The notes: generated by a model from the sequence alone, not told the origin. A stretch of 64,000 nucleotides of DNA from Mycolicibacterium septicum DSM 44393 (GCF_000455325.1 NZ_HG322951.1:3712622-3776621), one strand, 5' to 3'; shown: positions 41,762 to 51,181, counted from the stretch's first letter. Program-made: numbers and translations.

Positions 41762-42358
41762 ATGATCGTTCTGACGGATACCGTTCAAACGTGGGGCCAT
41801 TCGGCCACCGCCCACTACTCCCATGCCGCGCGCTCCGTCGTGACTCAATCGAACCTTGCGTTGCACATGGAGTTCAACGTGGATCTACCGCCCAAGCCGA
41901 TATTTCGGAGCTACGGGTTCATTCGCACGGCTGTTGTCGGTGGATCGACCGTCACCGTGAACGGACCTTCCCTGGTCGCAGCCGGTGTGACGGAGTTGAA
42001 CTTTGAACTCCTGACCGACAACGGCGCTTCGGTGTCGGTCGTCAATCAGTTCGATACAACTGGCACTTTCACCGGGCCGCCACAGGAAGCCATCAGTGTC
42101 CGACGAGTCTCGTTTCACCGTCCCGTGAATGGAACAACCGCATTCGCGCACACCGCCAAGGTCTACGCCGGCGGCCGTGACATCAGCGAGCAAGAAGCCG
42201 TCGAAACGGCGATCGCCAACCTGAAGTCGCGTGGTCTGGACCCGGCAGACCTGGTCATGAAGGTGACATCCGGCGCCGATCATGTATCCCGCTTGCAGCG
42301 CCTCGACCTCGAGACCAATGAACTCGTCGACGAGGTAACGGACCCGCGATTCGAATAG
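41762..42358 (+). CDS. hypothetical protein, 198 residues
   Basis: ATG at 41762 with GAAGGGA ten bases upstream. The sequence starts MIVLTDTVQTWGHSATAHYSHAA and has strand-rich blocks (LALHMEFNVDLPPKPIFRS, TVTVNGPSLVAAGVTELNFELL, SVSVVNQFDTTGTF) and a C-terminal charged helix. No signal peptide or membrane segment. Repeated beta strands suggest a beta-sandwich, but no family was recognised. It stands alone between the NlpC/P60 gene and the sulfatase. Confidence 0.6.
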   Translation: MIVLTDTVQTWGHSATAHYSHAARSVVTQSNLALHMEFNVDLPPKPIFRSYGFIRTAVVGGSTVTVNGPSLVAAGVTELNFELLTDNGASVSVVNQFDTTGTFTGPPQEAISVRRVSFHRPVNGTTAFAHTAKVYAGGRDISEQEAVETAIANLKSRGLDPADLVMKVTSGADHVSRLQRLDLETNELVDEVTDPRFE

Positions 42359-42507
42359 CCCTGCCGGCCACTCAGCAAGACGCGTTTCCAAGATGTGGCG
42401 CTCGAACTCAGACGGCTTCGACATCGGTGTGCTGTCGTCGGGTGAGTCCACTGAGAGTTTGTCGCAATGCCCAGCGAGTTCGGTTCAATAGCTGAACAAT
42501 TGCGAGC

Positions 42508-44868
42508 ATGCCCGCTGACAGTGATTCGGAATTCCCGCTGCACCTGGACCGCTATCACCTGCCCGAACCGGAGTGGACGTTTCCAGACGCGAAGGTCAAC
42601 CTCTACGCCCAGGACTCCAAACCTGACTTCCCGCCGGTACGCCAGGCTCCGGACGGCGCACCCAACATTTTGCTCGTCCTCCTCGATGACGTCGGCTTCG
42701 GCTGGCCCAGCGTGAACGGCGGTCTGGTGCGGATGCCCACGGCCGAACGCCTGCACAAACGCGGCTTGTTCTACAACCAGTTCCACACCACAGCGCTGTG
42801 CTCGCCGACCCGCGCGGCCCTGCTCACCGGCCGCAACCACCATTCGGTGGCCACCGGCGTCATTCAGGAGATGGCGACCGGGTACCCGGGCTACTGCGGA
42901 ATCATCCCCAAGAGCTGCGCCACCATGGGTGAGTTGCTCAAACAGGCCGGGTACACCTGCGCATGGTGGGGCAAGAACCACAACGTGCCCGACAACCAGA
43001 CCAGCCCTGCCGGCCCTTTCGACAACTGGCCGACGAATCAGGGCTTCGACTACTTCTACGGATTCATCGCAGGAGAGACCGACCAGTTCTACCCGTCGCT
43101 GATTCGCAACACCACGCCGGTGGAACCTCCGAAGCGTCCCGAAGACGGCTATCAGTTGCAGCGTGATCTTGCCGACGATGCGATCGCGTGGATCCAGATG
43201 CAGAAGGCGATCGCACCTGACCGGCCCTTCTTCGGGTACTTCTCGACGGGTGCCGCGCACGCTCCGCACCAGCCGCCGTTGGACTGGCGTGGTCGCAACA
43301 AGGGCCGCTTCGACATGGGCTGGGACGAATACCGCAAGGCAGTCCATCAGAATCAGCTCGACATGGGAATCATCCCGGCCGGCACGCAGCTGACCGAACG
43401 ACCCGAGCAGATTCCGTCTTGGGAGAGCCAGCCCGTCGAACATCGAGCCTTGTTCGCCCGCCAGGCCGAGAACTTCGCCGATTTCCTCGAGCACTCCGAC
43501 TTCGAAGTGGGACGCGTCGTCGACGCGATCGAGCGGCTCGGGCAACTCGACAACACGATCGTGATCTACATCCTCGGCGACAACGGTTCGTCCGGAGAAG
43601 GCTCGCTGATCGGCACCCCGAACGAGTTGATGAGTCTCAACGGTCAGCAGCCGACCATCGAAGAATCGATGCGGTTCATGGACCGCTGGGGGATGCCCGG
43701 CACATCACCCCACTATGCGGTGGGGTGGGCGCACGCCGGCGACACGCCGTTCCAGTGGACCAAACAGGTCGCCTCGCACTTCGGCGGCACCCGCAACGGC
43801 ATGATCGTGTCCTGGCCGGAACGGATATCGGATCACGGCGCGGTACGCAGCCAGTTCCACCATGTCATCGATGTCCTGCCAACGCTTTTGGAGGTCGTCG
43901 GGGTGCGGGAGCCGGTCGAGGTCAACGGGTATATCCAGCGACCGATCGAGGGCGTCAGTTTCGCCTACTCCTTCGGCGATGCCGATCACGAAAGTACCCA
44001 CGACAAGCAGTATTTCGAGATGATGGGCAATCGCGCGATGTACCACGACGGGTGGATCGCGTGCTGCCGTCATGGCCGCCTGCCCTGGGAGACCTCCGGC
44101 ACGTTCTCCTACGACGACGACAAGTGGGAGCTCTACAACATCGCCGAGGATTACAGCGAATCGGTGGATCTGGCCGAACGTGAACCCGTGAAACTGGCTG
44201 AGCTTCAGGACATGTTCCTGGCCGAGGCGGCCAAGTACAACGTGTTGCCCATCGATGACCGCTTCGCCGAACGCCTCGATGTGACGTTGCGGCCCAGCTT
44301 CTTCGCCGGGCGAAAGGAAGTGACCTTCCACCCGGGCATGGTACGACTGCCGGAGGGGTCGGCGCCGAAGATGATCGGGGTCCCGCACACCATCACCGTC
44401 CCTGTCACGATCCCCGACGGCGGCGCCGAAGGCGTCCTCGCGGCACTCGGTGGCGACGCCGCCGGGTTCGCCCTGTTCCTCTGGGAGGGCAAGGTCCGCT
44501 ATCACTACAACTACTTCGGCCTGGAACGCTACGACGCTGTCGCCGAGCAGCCCCTCACTCCCGGCGAGCACACCATCGTCGTAGATTTCCAGCCCGACGC
44601 CAAGCAGCCGGGTAGTCCGGCTACCGTCACCGTGTCCGTCGACGACCATCAGGTGGCCCAGGCTCGCATCGCCCGGCAGGTCCCGCAGCGCTGTGGCACT
44701 GAGTGTTTCGATGTCGGGATGGACTGCGTCTCACCGGTTTGCGACGATTATGCCGACCGCGCCCCGTTCCCGTTCACCGGCAGCCTCGAGTCGGTCACGT
44801 TCCGCTTCGGCGAATTCGACGAACCGACCGGTATGGACCGGCTGAAGCTGGCGACAAAGATGGACTAG
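42508..44868 (+). CDS. type I sulfatase (arylsulfatase family)
   Basis: A 786-residue hydrolase. Metal-binding NILLVLLDDVGFG lies at about 53-65 and the formylglycine motif CSPTR at 98-102 with TGRNHHSVATG after it. Later conserved regions are YILGDNGSSGEGS and AHAPHQPP. It acts on sulfate esters of aryl or sterol compounds after oxidation of Cys98 by a formylglycine-generating enzyme, which is not encoded nearby. The length (786) fits mycobacterial AtsD/AtsB types. No signal peptide was identified. Confidence 0.92.
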   Translation: MPADSDSEFPLHLDRYHLPEPEWTFPDAKVNLYAQDSKPDFPPVRQAPDGAPNILLVLLDDVGFGWPSVNGGLVRMPTAERLHKRGLFYNQFHTTALCSPTRAALLTGRNHHSVATGVIQEMATGYPGYCGIIPKSCATMGELLKQAGYTCAWWGKNHNVPDNQTSPAGPFDNWPTNQGFDYFYGFIAGETDQFYPSLIRNTTPVEPPKRPEDGYQLQRDLADDAIAWIQMQKAIAPDRPFFGYFSTGAAHAPHQPPLDWRGRNKGRFDMGWDEYRKAVHQNQLDMGIIPAGTQLTERPEQIPSWESQPVEHRALFARQAENFADFLEHSDFEVGRVVDAIERLGQLDNTIVIYILGDNGSSGEGSLIGTPNELMSLNGQQPTIEESMRFMDRWGMPGTSPHYAVGWAHAGDTPFQWTKQVASHFGGTRNGMIVSWPERISDHGAVRSQFHHVIDVLPTLLEVVGVREPVEVNGYIQRPIEGVSFAYSFGDADHESTHDKQYFEMMGNRAMYHDGWIACCRHGRLPWETSGTFSYDDDKWELYNIAEDYSESVDLAEREPVKLAELQDMFLAEAAKYNVLPIDDRFAERLDVTLRPSFFAGRKEVTFHPGMVRLPEGSAPKMIGVPHTITVPVTIPDGGAEGVLAALGGDAAGFALFLWEGKVRYHYNYFGLERYDAVAEQPLTPGEHTIVVDFQPDAKQPGSPATVTVSVDDHQVAQARIARQVPQRCGTECFDVGMDCVSPVCDDYADRAPFPFTGSLESVTFRFGEFDEPTGMDRLKLATKMD

Positions 44869-44873
44869 AGGCG

Positions 44874-45992
44874 TCAGGGCTGGTAGCCGTCGATGAATCC
44901 GGTGAGCCCTGACGGTGAGTGCGGTCCGATGGCGATCTGCTCGACGACACCGATGCCGGTGCGCTCACCCATCGTGGCCTTGACGACGTTCTGTAGGTGA
45001 ATCGAGGCGAAGTCGGTCGGGTCGAAATCGTCGAGACATATGGACTCCCGGCCGATCTCGAATTGTCCGTGGTTGGAACCGTGGCCCCAGTGCGGATGCC
45101 AGTAGCCGATCCCACGCATGCGGAAGGTGAAGAGTTTCTCCACCTCGATGTGCGTCTCGCCTTCGACCGGATCGGTGAACCACAGGTGCGCCCGCCGGAT
45201 TTCGCGTCGACCGGGTTCCCAGTCGAGTTCGTAGCCGATGTCATAGCACTCGCGCACTCCGACCCGGCTGCACGGGGAGACGCCCACCGGCAGCGGATCG
45301 AGGACCTGCGCGGTCTGCAACCATCGCCGTCCATCCTCATGCTCGTGGAAGGCGTAGTGGGTGAACCGATCTCCGAAATGCAAAGGTGCCCAAAGCCAGA
45401 ACACCTGAAACGGCATCGGCTGGCGGAGGACAGGCACCTGCTCGCCGACAGGCCGGACACCCCATGACCGGTCACGAGTTCCGGGCACAGAGCCGGCCTC
45501 GACAGCGGTGTCCTCGCCGTCGACGCTGATCGTTCCCTCCCAGGTACCCCATTGTGTGAGGCGGGTGTGGTCGGTCAGCACGATGCCTTCGGCTGTCCGG
45601 CGCGTTTGCCGGGGTTCCTCGATCGCCACGGTGGTCGCCCGGAAGGTCAGGTCGCAGGAGATGTTGTGTTCGTTCGAGTCGACGATGTACCGGATGGTGC
45701 GAAGCGGTTCGATCACCTCGATGCGGAACGGCCCGATAGTCGCCGACCGGTCCAGTGGCATCGCCCCGGAGGCGAACACCGAGTGCTCCACACCGTCTTT
45801 GACGAGGCTGAAGGCGGCGTCGATGACCCCGCGGACCGGGTAGTGGCCCATCGCCGCGCCGAAATAGAAGTCGCCGTCGCGCTGGTGACCGTTGAACCAG
45901 TAGCGGTCATAGTGATTGGGATCGGCACTGACCGGTGTCGCGACCGGTTCGGCCGACGAGTGGATGGGGTAGTCGTCAAACGGTGTGAGCAT
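44874..45992 (-). CDS. hypothetical protein, lipocalin/CrtC-like fold
   Basis: A 372-residue protein with many beta-strand segments and conserved-looking aromatic/His positions (HYDRYWFNGHQRDGDFYFGAAMG, GTRDRSWGVRPVGEQ, QVFWLWAPLHFGDRFTHYAFHEHEDGRRW). This layout resembles hydroxyneurosporene-synthase/AttH-like double-barrel proteins, which may bind hydrophobic ligands, but the match is from pattern memory. It is first in a minus-strand block with a phosphotransferase (gap 15) and an MDR oxidoreductase, so is probably catabolic. Confidence 0.6.
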   Translation of the reverse strand: MLTPFDDYPIHSSAEPVATPVSADPNHYDRYWFNGHQRDGDFYFGAAMGHYPVRGVIDAAFSLVKDGVEHSVFASGAMPLDRSATIGPFRIEVIEPLRTIRYIVDSNEHNISCDLTFRATTVAIEEPRQTRRTAEGIVLTDHTRLTQWGTWEGTISVDGEDTAVEAGSVPGTRDRSWGVRPVGEQVPVLRQPMPFQVFWLWAPLHFGDRFTHYAFHEHEDGRRWLQTAQVLDPLPVGVSPCSRVGVRECYDIGYELDWEPGRREIRRAHLWFTDPVEGETHIEVEKLFTFRMRGIGYWHPHWGHGSNHGQFEIGRESICLDDFDPTDFASIHLQNVVKATMGERTGIGVVEQIAIGPHSPSGLTGFIDGYQP

Positions 45993-46007
45993 CGGTCCTG
46001 TTTCTGT

Positions 46008-47102
46008 TCACTTGCCCAGCAGGGAGAACGCGTCGAGGTCGGCGATCGCGGTGGCCGACCGTTCGGCCATCACCGTGAACATCCGGTCGCCACGCTCGGA
46101 GGGCTGACCGACCAGTGCGCCCAGCACGGTGACGAACGGTCCCTGGAACTGCGCGTAACGGTAATCCTCCCAACAGCTTTCGAGGCTGTACCCGGTGACA
46201 CCGAGTTCGGACAACCGGCGGTGGTAGGCCTCGATGATCGAACGCTCACCGGCGCGGCGGTCCGGGACCGACAGACCTGGCGCGACCAGCAGCGTGACGT
46301 CACGCAGGGGCAGGCCGGTTGACATGACCTGCCAGTCCACCGCCACCACCGGGTCGGCGCCACCGGCCTCGGCGAACAGCAGATTGTCCAGGCGATAGTC
46401 GCCATGCAGCAGTGCGAACGGCTCCCGTCGTCCGGCCGCCCAGCTCATGAACTCGTCGGAGAACCGCTGCAGCACAGCGGCGGTGTCCGGCGACAGTGTG
46501 TACCGCCCGAGAAACTGTTCGGTGGCATTGGCCAGCAGCTCGGCGGCGAACTCGGGCATCGCGGTGAGGTCGGGAATCAACCAGTCGAGCTCACGCACCG
46601 CCGGATCATTCCAGGTCGATGCATGCAGCCCGGCAACGTTCACCGCTGCGGCCAGGGCTTCGTCCACTGTGCAACCGGCGATCTGATCACCCTGCTCGGC
46701 CGGTGCCAGGTCCTCCAGCAACAGGGTGAAGCCGTTGGATTCTGCATCCGCCGCGACGTAGTAGCAGTGGGGGAGCCGCGCACCGATCCGGTGTGCGTAG
46801 TCGCGATAGAAGCTGGTCTCGCATCGATAGCTGAGTGTGCCGGCGGCCCGGCTGTTGGCGTCGGTGGCAGGCAGCTTGATGATCAGCCGGTCAGGGCCGG
46901 TGCCGTCGGCGTAGTCGATGAACAGTCGTGCACAGGAACCCATCTGGCCGGTTCCGACCCGTTCCGCCGTCACCTGACGCACCGTGGCGGCGATGCCCGA
47001 CGAGTTCAGCGCGGCGGTAAGCCACTGGGCGTCGACTTCGTCGGCGGTATCGACCACCCCGGGCGCAGGCGCCATGCTCCGGCCGGGATCCGTCGCCGTC
47101 AC
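46008..47102 (-). CDS. APH-fold phosphotransferase/acyl-CoA-dehydrogenase-linked kinase
   Basis: A 364-residue protein of the aminoglycoside phosphotransferase superfamily. LLEDLAPAEQGDQIAG, the catalytic LLHGDYRLDNLLF (Brenner motif) and VAVDWQVMSTGLPLRDV (DFG-like Mg site) are seen. In actinobacteria such proteins often occur with fatty-acid or sterol catabolism genes. Substrate unknown. It overlaps the MDR gene stop by four bases. Confidence 0.85.
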   Translation of the reverse strand: MTATDPGRSMAPAPGVVDTADEVDAQWLTAALNSSGIAATVRQVTAERVGTGQMGSCARLFIDYADGTGPDRLIIKLPATDANSRAAGTLSYRCETSFYRDYAHRIGARLPHCYYVAADAESNGFTLLLEDLAPAEQGDQIAGCTVDEALAAAVNVAGLHASTWNDPAVRELDWLIPDLTAMPEFAAELLANATEQFLGRYTLSPDTAAVLQRFSDEFMSWAAGRREPFALLHGDYRLDNLLFAEAGGADPVVAVDWQVMSTGLPLRDVTLLVAPGLSVPDRRAGERSIIEAYHRRLSELGVTGYSLESCWEDYRYAQFQGPFVTVLGALVGQPSERGDRMFTVMAERSATAIADLDAFSLLGK

Positions 47103-48127
47103 CCTTGGCTCGGTTCGTTGATCTTCACCAGCATCTTGCCGATGTTCGCGCCGGTGAACAGTCCGTTGAGCGCGTCGATACTGGATTCCAGCCCTTCGTA
47201 CACGGTTTCACGGTGTGCCAACAGCCCCTGCTGCTCCCAACCCTGCAGCGCGGCGAACGCCTCGTCGAAGCGCGCCCACTCTTCGAGTGCGATGAAGCCC
47301 TGCATGGTCGAGGCGGTGGCGAGCAGGTTCACGTAATTGGACGGCCCGGGATGATCACCGTTGAGATAGCTGGAAATGATGCCGCACATCACCACCCGCG
47401 CCTTGTGCGCCAGATTGGCCAGCACCGCATTGAGAACGTCGCCGCCGACATTGTCGAAGTAGACGTTGATCCCGTTGGGGCACACTTCCTTCAGCGCGGC
47501 CGTCAAGTCGCCGGCCTTGTAGTCGACGCAGGCATCGAAGCCGAAATCCTCGACCACCACCCGGCATTTGTCCGGGCCCCCTGCGATACCGACCACCCGA
47601 GCGCCGGCGATCTTGGCGATCTGGCCGGCCACCGATCCGGTGGCACCCGCGGCCGCCGATACGACGACGGTCTCGCCGGCTTGCGGATTGCCGACACCCT
47701 TCATGCCGAAGTAGGCCGTCGCGCCGGTCGGCCCGTAGATCGACATCACGGCCAGCGGATCCGTGTACCCGACCACCGGCGTGCTGAACAGGTCGTCGCG
47801 GATGATCGCGTAATCCTGCAGTCCGGTCAGGGTGGTCACGAGATCACCGACTTTGTAGGCATCGCAACGTGATTCGACGACCTCGCCGATACCGGCCACC
47901 CGCACCACCTCACCCAGCTCGAGGGGCGGAAGATAGCCGGGCTCGCCGTCCAGCCATGTGCGAGCGGCAGCGTCGATGCCGACATAGGTGGTCCGCAGCA
48001 GTGCTTCGCCCTCCGCGGGCACCGCCGCGGGCACGGTCACCATCTCGGTGTCGTCGGGGGAGACCAGTCCATTGGGGCGGCGGCGCAGCAGGACCTGACG
48101 GTTCTGCCGGTGCGCGGAGTCAGTCAA
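47099..48127 (-). CDS. MDR-superfamily NADP-dependent oxidoreductase
   Basis: The TTG at 48127 is chosen since GGGAGAG lies five bases before it; the frame also extends to 48193. The 342-residue protein has VVSAAAGATGSVAGQIAKIAGARVVGIAGG, the nucleotide-binding fold, and YTDPLAVMSIYGPTGATAYFGM. This matches the leukotriene B4 dehydrogenase/curcumin reductase type (no zinc). It likely reduces enones. It shares an operon with the phosphotransferase and the lipocalin-like gene. A TetR gene is divergent 104 bases away. Confidence 0.87.
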   Translation of the reverse strand: MTDSAHRQNRQVLLRRRPNGLVSPDDTEMVTVPAAVPAEGEALLRTTYVGIDAAARTWLDGEPGYLPPLELGEVVRVAGIGEVVESRCDAYKVGDLVTTLTGLQDYAIIRDDLFSTPVVGYTDPLAVMSIYGPTGATAYFGMKGVGNPQAGETVVVSAAAGATGSVAGQIAKIAGARVVGIAGGPDKCRVVVEDFGFDACVDYKAGDLTAALKEVCPNGINVYFDNVGGDVLNAVLANLAHKARVVMCGIISSYLNGDHPGPSNYVNLLATASTMQGFIALEEWARFDEAFAALQGWEQQGLLAHRETVYEGLESSIDALNGLFTGANIGKMLVKINEPSQG

Positions 48128-48231
48128 TTCATCTCTCCCGTGGTCATCATAATTTTCATATTGATTCTTAGAACTCGCATCGATTAACGTCAACCCCCAG
48201 ATCGAGAGTGTCCCGCCTGGTAGGAGGATCC

Positions 48232-48912
48232 GTGACCTCCAACGACGTAGCGCCGCGCCGTGGCCGGCCGCCCCGCATCGACAAGAGCGCGATAGTCGCT
48301 GCGGTGTTGGAGATCGGCACCGAGAACGTCACCATGCGGCGGGTCGCCGAACACCTCGGCGTCAGTCTTCCTGGGCTGTATCACCACGTGAAGAACCAGG
48401 ACGATCTGTTGCGCCTGGCCACCGAGAGTGCGCTGGTCAACTCCCCGCCGCCGCGGTACGCCGGCGAGCACTGGGCCACCTGGATGCGCAGCTACGCGTC
48501 CTACATCCGGACGGTGCTGGCGTCCGAGCCGGCACTGGTGGAGAAGTTCGTGACGGGCGGGGTGCGCGACGAGATGGAGATGGAGTGCAACGGCGACGCG
48601 GTCGAGGCGCTGGCCGAGCACGGCCTGGCCCCCGATGATGCGATGGCGGTCTGGGCGGCGGTGAGCGCGATGGCGATCGGCAGCGTCACGGAGGCACACC
48701 GCGAGCACCTCCACGCTGAAAGCGGACAGCCGTGGCTGGCCCGGATCTTCAAACTCACCGCCAAACGTCCCGCGTCCGACTATCCGACGTTGCGTGCGAT
48801 CGCGCAGTCCGGTTACGACCCGTTCGGCGAAGGCAGCTTTCAGCAGCGAATGACGATGTTGCTCACGGGTATTGCGGTGCAGTACGGACTGCCGCCGGAG
48901 CCTGTGGACTAG
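48232..48912 (+). CDS. TetR-family transcriptional regulator
   Basis: GTG at 48232, eight bases after TAGGAGG. The 226-residue protein has an N-terminal HTH (SAIVAAVLEIGTENVTMRRVAEHLGVSLPGLYHHVKNQDDLL) of the TetR fold and a larger C-terminal effector domain. It is divergent from the MDR-led operon and presumably represses it. Its stop overlaps the convergent epimerase gene by four bases. Confidence 0.92.
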   Translation: MTSNDVAPRRGRPPRIDKSAIVAAVLEIGTENVTMRRVAEHLGVSLPGLYHHVKNQDDLLRLATESALVNSPPPRYAGEHWATWMRSYASYIRTVLASEPALVEKFVTGGVRDEMEMECNGDAVEALAEHGLAPDDAMAVWAAVSAMAIGSVTEAHREHLHAESGQPWLARIFKLTAKRPASDYPTLRAIAQSGYDPFGEGSFQQRMTMLLTGIAVQYGLPPEPVD

Positions 48913-49991
48913 CTGCCCGGCATCCGGCGGACGAGTCCGTCGTCGAGTATCTGCTGGAAGTGATCGGTGACGGTCTGCTCGGCCGGCCGATAGGCCAGGC
49001 CCAGTTCGTTGCGGCTACGACTGTTGTCGAATGCCAAGGGGTATCCGATGTTTCGATCGACGAACTTGCGCGTCAGCCCGGCTGCCGGAGCGATGGCTTT
49101 CACCAGCACCTTGGGTGCGGTCATCCTCGGGAACGGATAGAACGGTCCGAACCGGCGGCGCAGCACCTTGCCGATCTGCAGGAGGCTCAGCGAGTCGGCA
49201 TTGACGATGTAGCGGTCGTGGGCCGCGAGGGTGAACCCGGCGCGCAGGTGGGCATCGGCGACGTCACGCACGTCCACCACGCCCATGGTCAACGCGGGAG
49301 CACCGGCGAGCAGGGTGCCATCGGTGAACTGTTTCATCGTGCTCAGGCTGGCCGAGTCGCTGGCGTTGGTCAGGGAAGGACCCAGCACCAGGCCCGGGTG
49401 GATGGTGACCATGTCCCAGCGGTCCTGCGCCTTCTGATACCGCCAGGCCTCCTGCTCCGCCACGGTCTTGGAATAGGGGTACGGCTGGTGGTCGACACTG
49501 CTGGTGGTGTTCCAGTGTTCGTCGGTGAACACACCGCCGGGGACATCCCGGGTCTCCCGGGCATCTCCGTAGATCGCAACCACGCTGCTGGTGAGAACCA
49601 CACGTTTGACGCTGTCCGTGCGGTTGACCGAGTCCAGGACATTTCGGGTGCCCTCCAGCGCCGGGCGGACCAGCGCCTCTTGCGCATCCTTGTAGCCGGA
49701 GAGCAGGAACGGCGACGCGGTGTGCATGACGAGCTCACATCCGGCCATGGCCTCGTCGAAGCTGCCCGGCTCGAGCAGGTCCGCCTTGAACAGCTTCAGC
49801 CGACCGGGATGGTCGGCAGAGAGCTTGTGTAGATGCTCGAGGCCGGACGTCTTCTGCGGGTTGCGCACTGTGCCGTGGACGGTGTGGCCGGCTTCGAGGA
49901 GGTACCGGACGATCCAGCTGCCGATGTACCCGCTGGCGCCTGTCACGAGCACCGGTGCGTCCGGGTCGATCGGGGTCCGGGGTGTGCTCAT
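48909..49991 (-). CDS. extended SDR NAD(P)-dependent reductase (dihydroflavonol/cinnamyl type)
   Basis: A 360-residue protein with a Rossmann motif VLVTGASGYIGSWIVRYLL, VVLTSSVVAIYGD, and the catalytic YPYSK (YxxxK), and the aromatic-rich substrate end. The pattern suits dihydroflavonol-4-reductase/aldehyde reductase-type enzymes or sterol reductases. The position of the catalytic Ser is compatible. A standalone gene; convergent with TetR and followed by a divergent small gene. Confidence 0.87.
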   Translation of the reverse strand: MSTPRTPIDPDAPVLVTGASGYIGSWIVRYLLEAGHTVHGTVRNPQKTSGLEHLHKLSADHPGRLKLFKADLLEPGSFDEAMAGCELVMHTASPFLLSGYKDAQEALVRPALEGTRNVLDSVNRTDSVKRVVLTSSVVAIYGDARETRDVPGGVFTDEHWNTTSSVDHQPYPYSKTVAEQEAWRYQKAQDRWDMVTIHPGLVLGPSLTNASDSASLSTMKQFTDGTLLAGAPALTMGVVDVRDVADAHLRAGFTLAAHDRYIVNADSLSLLQIGKVLRRRFGPFYPFPRMTAPKVLVKAIAPAAGLTRKFVDRNIGYPLAFDNSRSRNELGLAYRPAEQTVTDHFQQILDDGLVRRMPGS

Positions 49992-50161
49992 GGTGGGGTC
50001 CTTCCGTTCGGGTCATCCGGCTGGATGCGCTCGCCGGCGTTGTCAGCGCGGCGGCGTGCCACTGATCAAGTTTGCCCTTCGCTGATCGCCTGGCGACAGG
50101 CGCGGGTCGATTTTGCTGGATCGAGCAACGGTGCGGTCAAGGTGGGGGGACAGTTGCCCCT

Positions 50162-50548
50162 ATGAGTAGCCAGAAAGTTCCCAAACCCAGCGACCTCAAG
50201 TCGGCCGCTCAGGCGGCTGTCGGGACAGCCCAGTCGGCCGTAGAGGCCGCGCAGGCGGTGGCGAGCGGCGCGATGCGTATTCCGCCGGCGTCGGCTCAAC
50301 TCGCCGCGCAGTTGCCCGATTTGCTGGAGAATCTCGCTGTCGCGACCGAGCGGCTCAACACCACGATCGACCGGACCGAACGGGTTATGGCGATGGCCGA
50401 CCCGATGTTCCGGACGTTGGACCGGCTCCTGCCGCAACTCGAATCGTTGATCAACACCGGCAACGATGTCTTCCGGCTGTTGACCAACATTCCGGGAGTC
50501 TCCGCCCTGAACCGGATCACCGGGCGCGGGAAGGATGATCGGGGCTGA
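50162..50548 (+). CDS. small alpha-helical hypothetical protein
   Basis: ATG at 50162. The 128-residue protein is almost entirely helical (SAAQAAVGTAQSAVEAAQAVASGA, then LPDLLENLAVATERLNTTIDRTERVM) with an Ala-rich first half, like phasin or apolipoprotein-type coats. A hydrophobic-amphipathic tail suggests lipid or polymer surface binding. No family with certainty. It is convergent with the TetR gene. Confidence 0.65.
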   Translation: MSSQKVPKPSDLKSAAQAAVGTAQSAVEAAQAVASGAMRIPPASAQLAAQLPDLLENLAVATERLNTTIDRTERVMAMADPMFRTLDRLLPQLESLINTGNDVFRLLTNIPGVSALNRITGRGKDDRG

Positions 50549-50576
50549 CGGCCGTGGCCAACCCCCGTCCGTAGGC

Positions 50577-51152
50577 CTAGGAAATGCCGAGGACCGCAGC
50601 GGTAAACCGCCAAAGTGTTTGTGTCGCTTGCTCGGCGTCCGGCGTCGGGGCAACCCGGAGTTGCTCCGCAATCCCGTGCCGCAGGCCGCCGATGACGTAA
50701 GCCCCGGCGCTGTCCGGATCCAGGTCGACGGGGAGTTCACCTGATTGCTGCCCGTGGCGGATGTTGGCGGCGGCATTGTCGATGAGGTTGCGGATGTAGG
50801 CGGCCTCGAGCTCGGTCAGCTGCGGGTCACTGGCGGTGCGGTTGAGCAGGATCGGCGCCAGTGGGTCGGCGAGGTGATAGGCCACGAAGCGGTGGGTGCG
50901 GTCGCGTTCACGAGTGGCCCAATCGCCGGTGGGGAGGTGGGCGTCGGCGATCGCGTGGCGCAGTCCGTCGTAGAAGCCGTCGTAGATCGCTGTCAGGAGG
51001 CCGCTTTTCGACCCGAAGTGGTGGTAGAGGGCGCCGGTGCTGAGCCCGGCACGGCGCGTCAGTCCGCTGAGCTCGATGACACCGTTTCCCTGGACGAGTT
51101 CGTCGCGGGCAGCGTCGAGGAGTTGTTGACGTCCGATCGGGGCCCGTGCCAT
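50577..51152 (-). CDS. TetR-family transcriptional regulator
   Basis: The ATG at 51152 (MARAPIGRQQLLDAARDELVQ) is chosen over that at 51164 because the latter codon is within the operator. The 191-residue protein has the HTH ELSGLTRRAGLSTGALYHHFGSKSGLL and a C-terminal ligand domain. It is divergent from the phytanoyl-CoA dioxygenase-like gene; a 20-bp dyad between the starts makes it very likely that it controls that gene and itself. Confidence 0.92.
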   Translation of the reverse strand: MARAPIGRQQLLDAARDELVQGNGVIELSGLTRRAGLSTGALYHHFGSKSGLLTAIYDGFYDGLRHAIADAHLPTGDWATRERDRTHRFVAYHLADPLAPILLNRTASDPQLTELEAAYIRNLIDNAAANIRHGQQSGELPVDLDPDSAGAYVIGGLRHGIAEQLRVAPTPDAEQATQTLWRFTAAVLGIS

Positions 51153-51161
51153 AGTGCGGAC

Positions 51162-51181
51162 CATAACAGAAGTCAGTTATG
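51162..51181. promoter_or_regulatory. TetR-type operator between divergent genes
   Basis: The arms CATAAC (51162-51167) and GTTATG (51176-51181) form an imperfect 20-bp dyad, 16 of 20 positions symmetric, with GA/TC pairs inside. It overlaps the region between the TetR start (51152) and the dioxygenase-like start (51200). This is textbook placement for a repressor operator. Confidence 0.7.
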
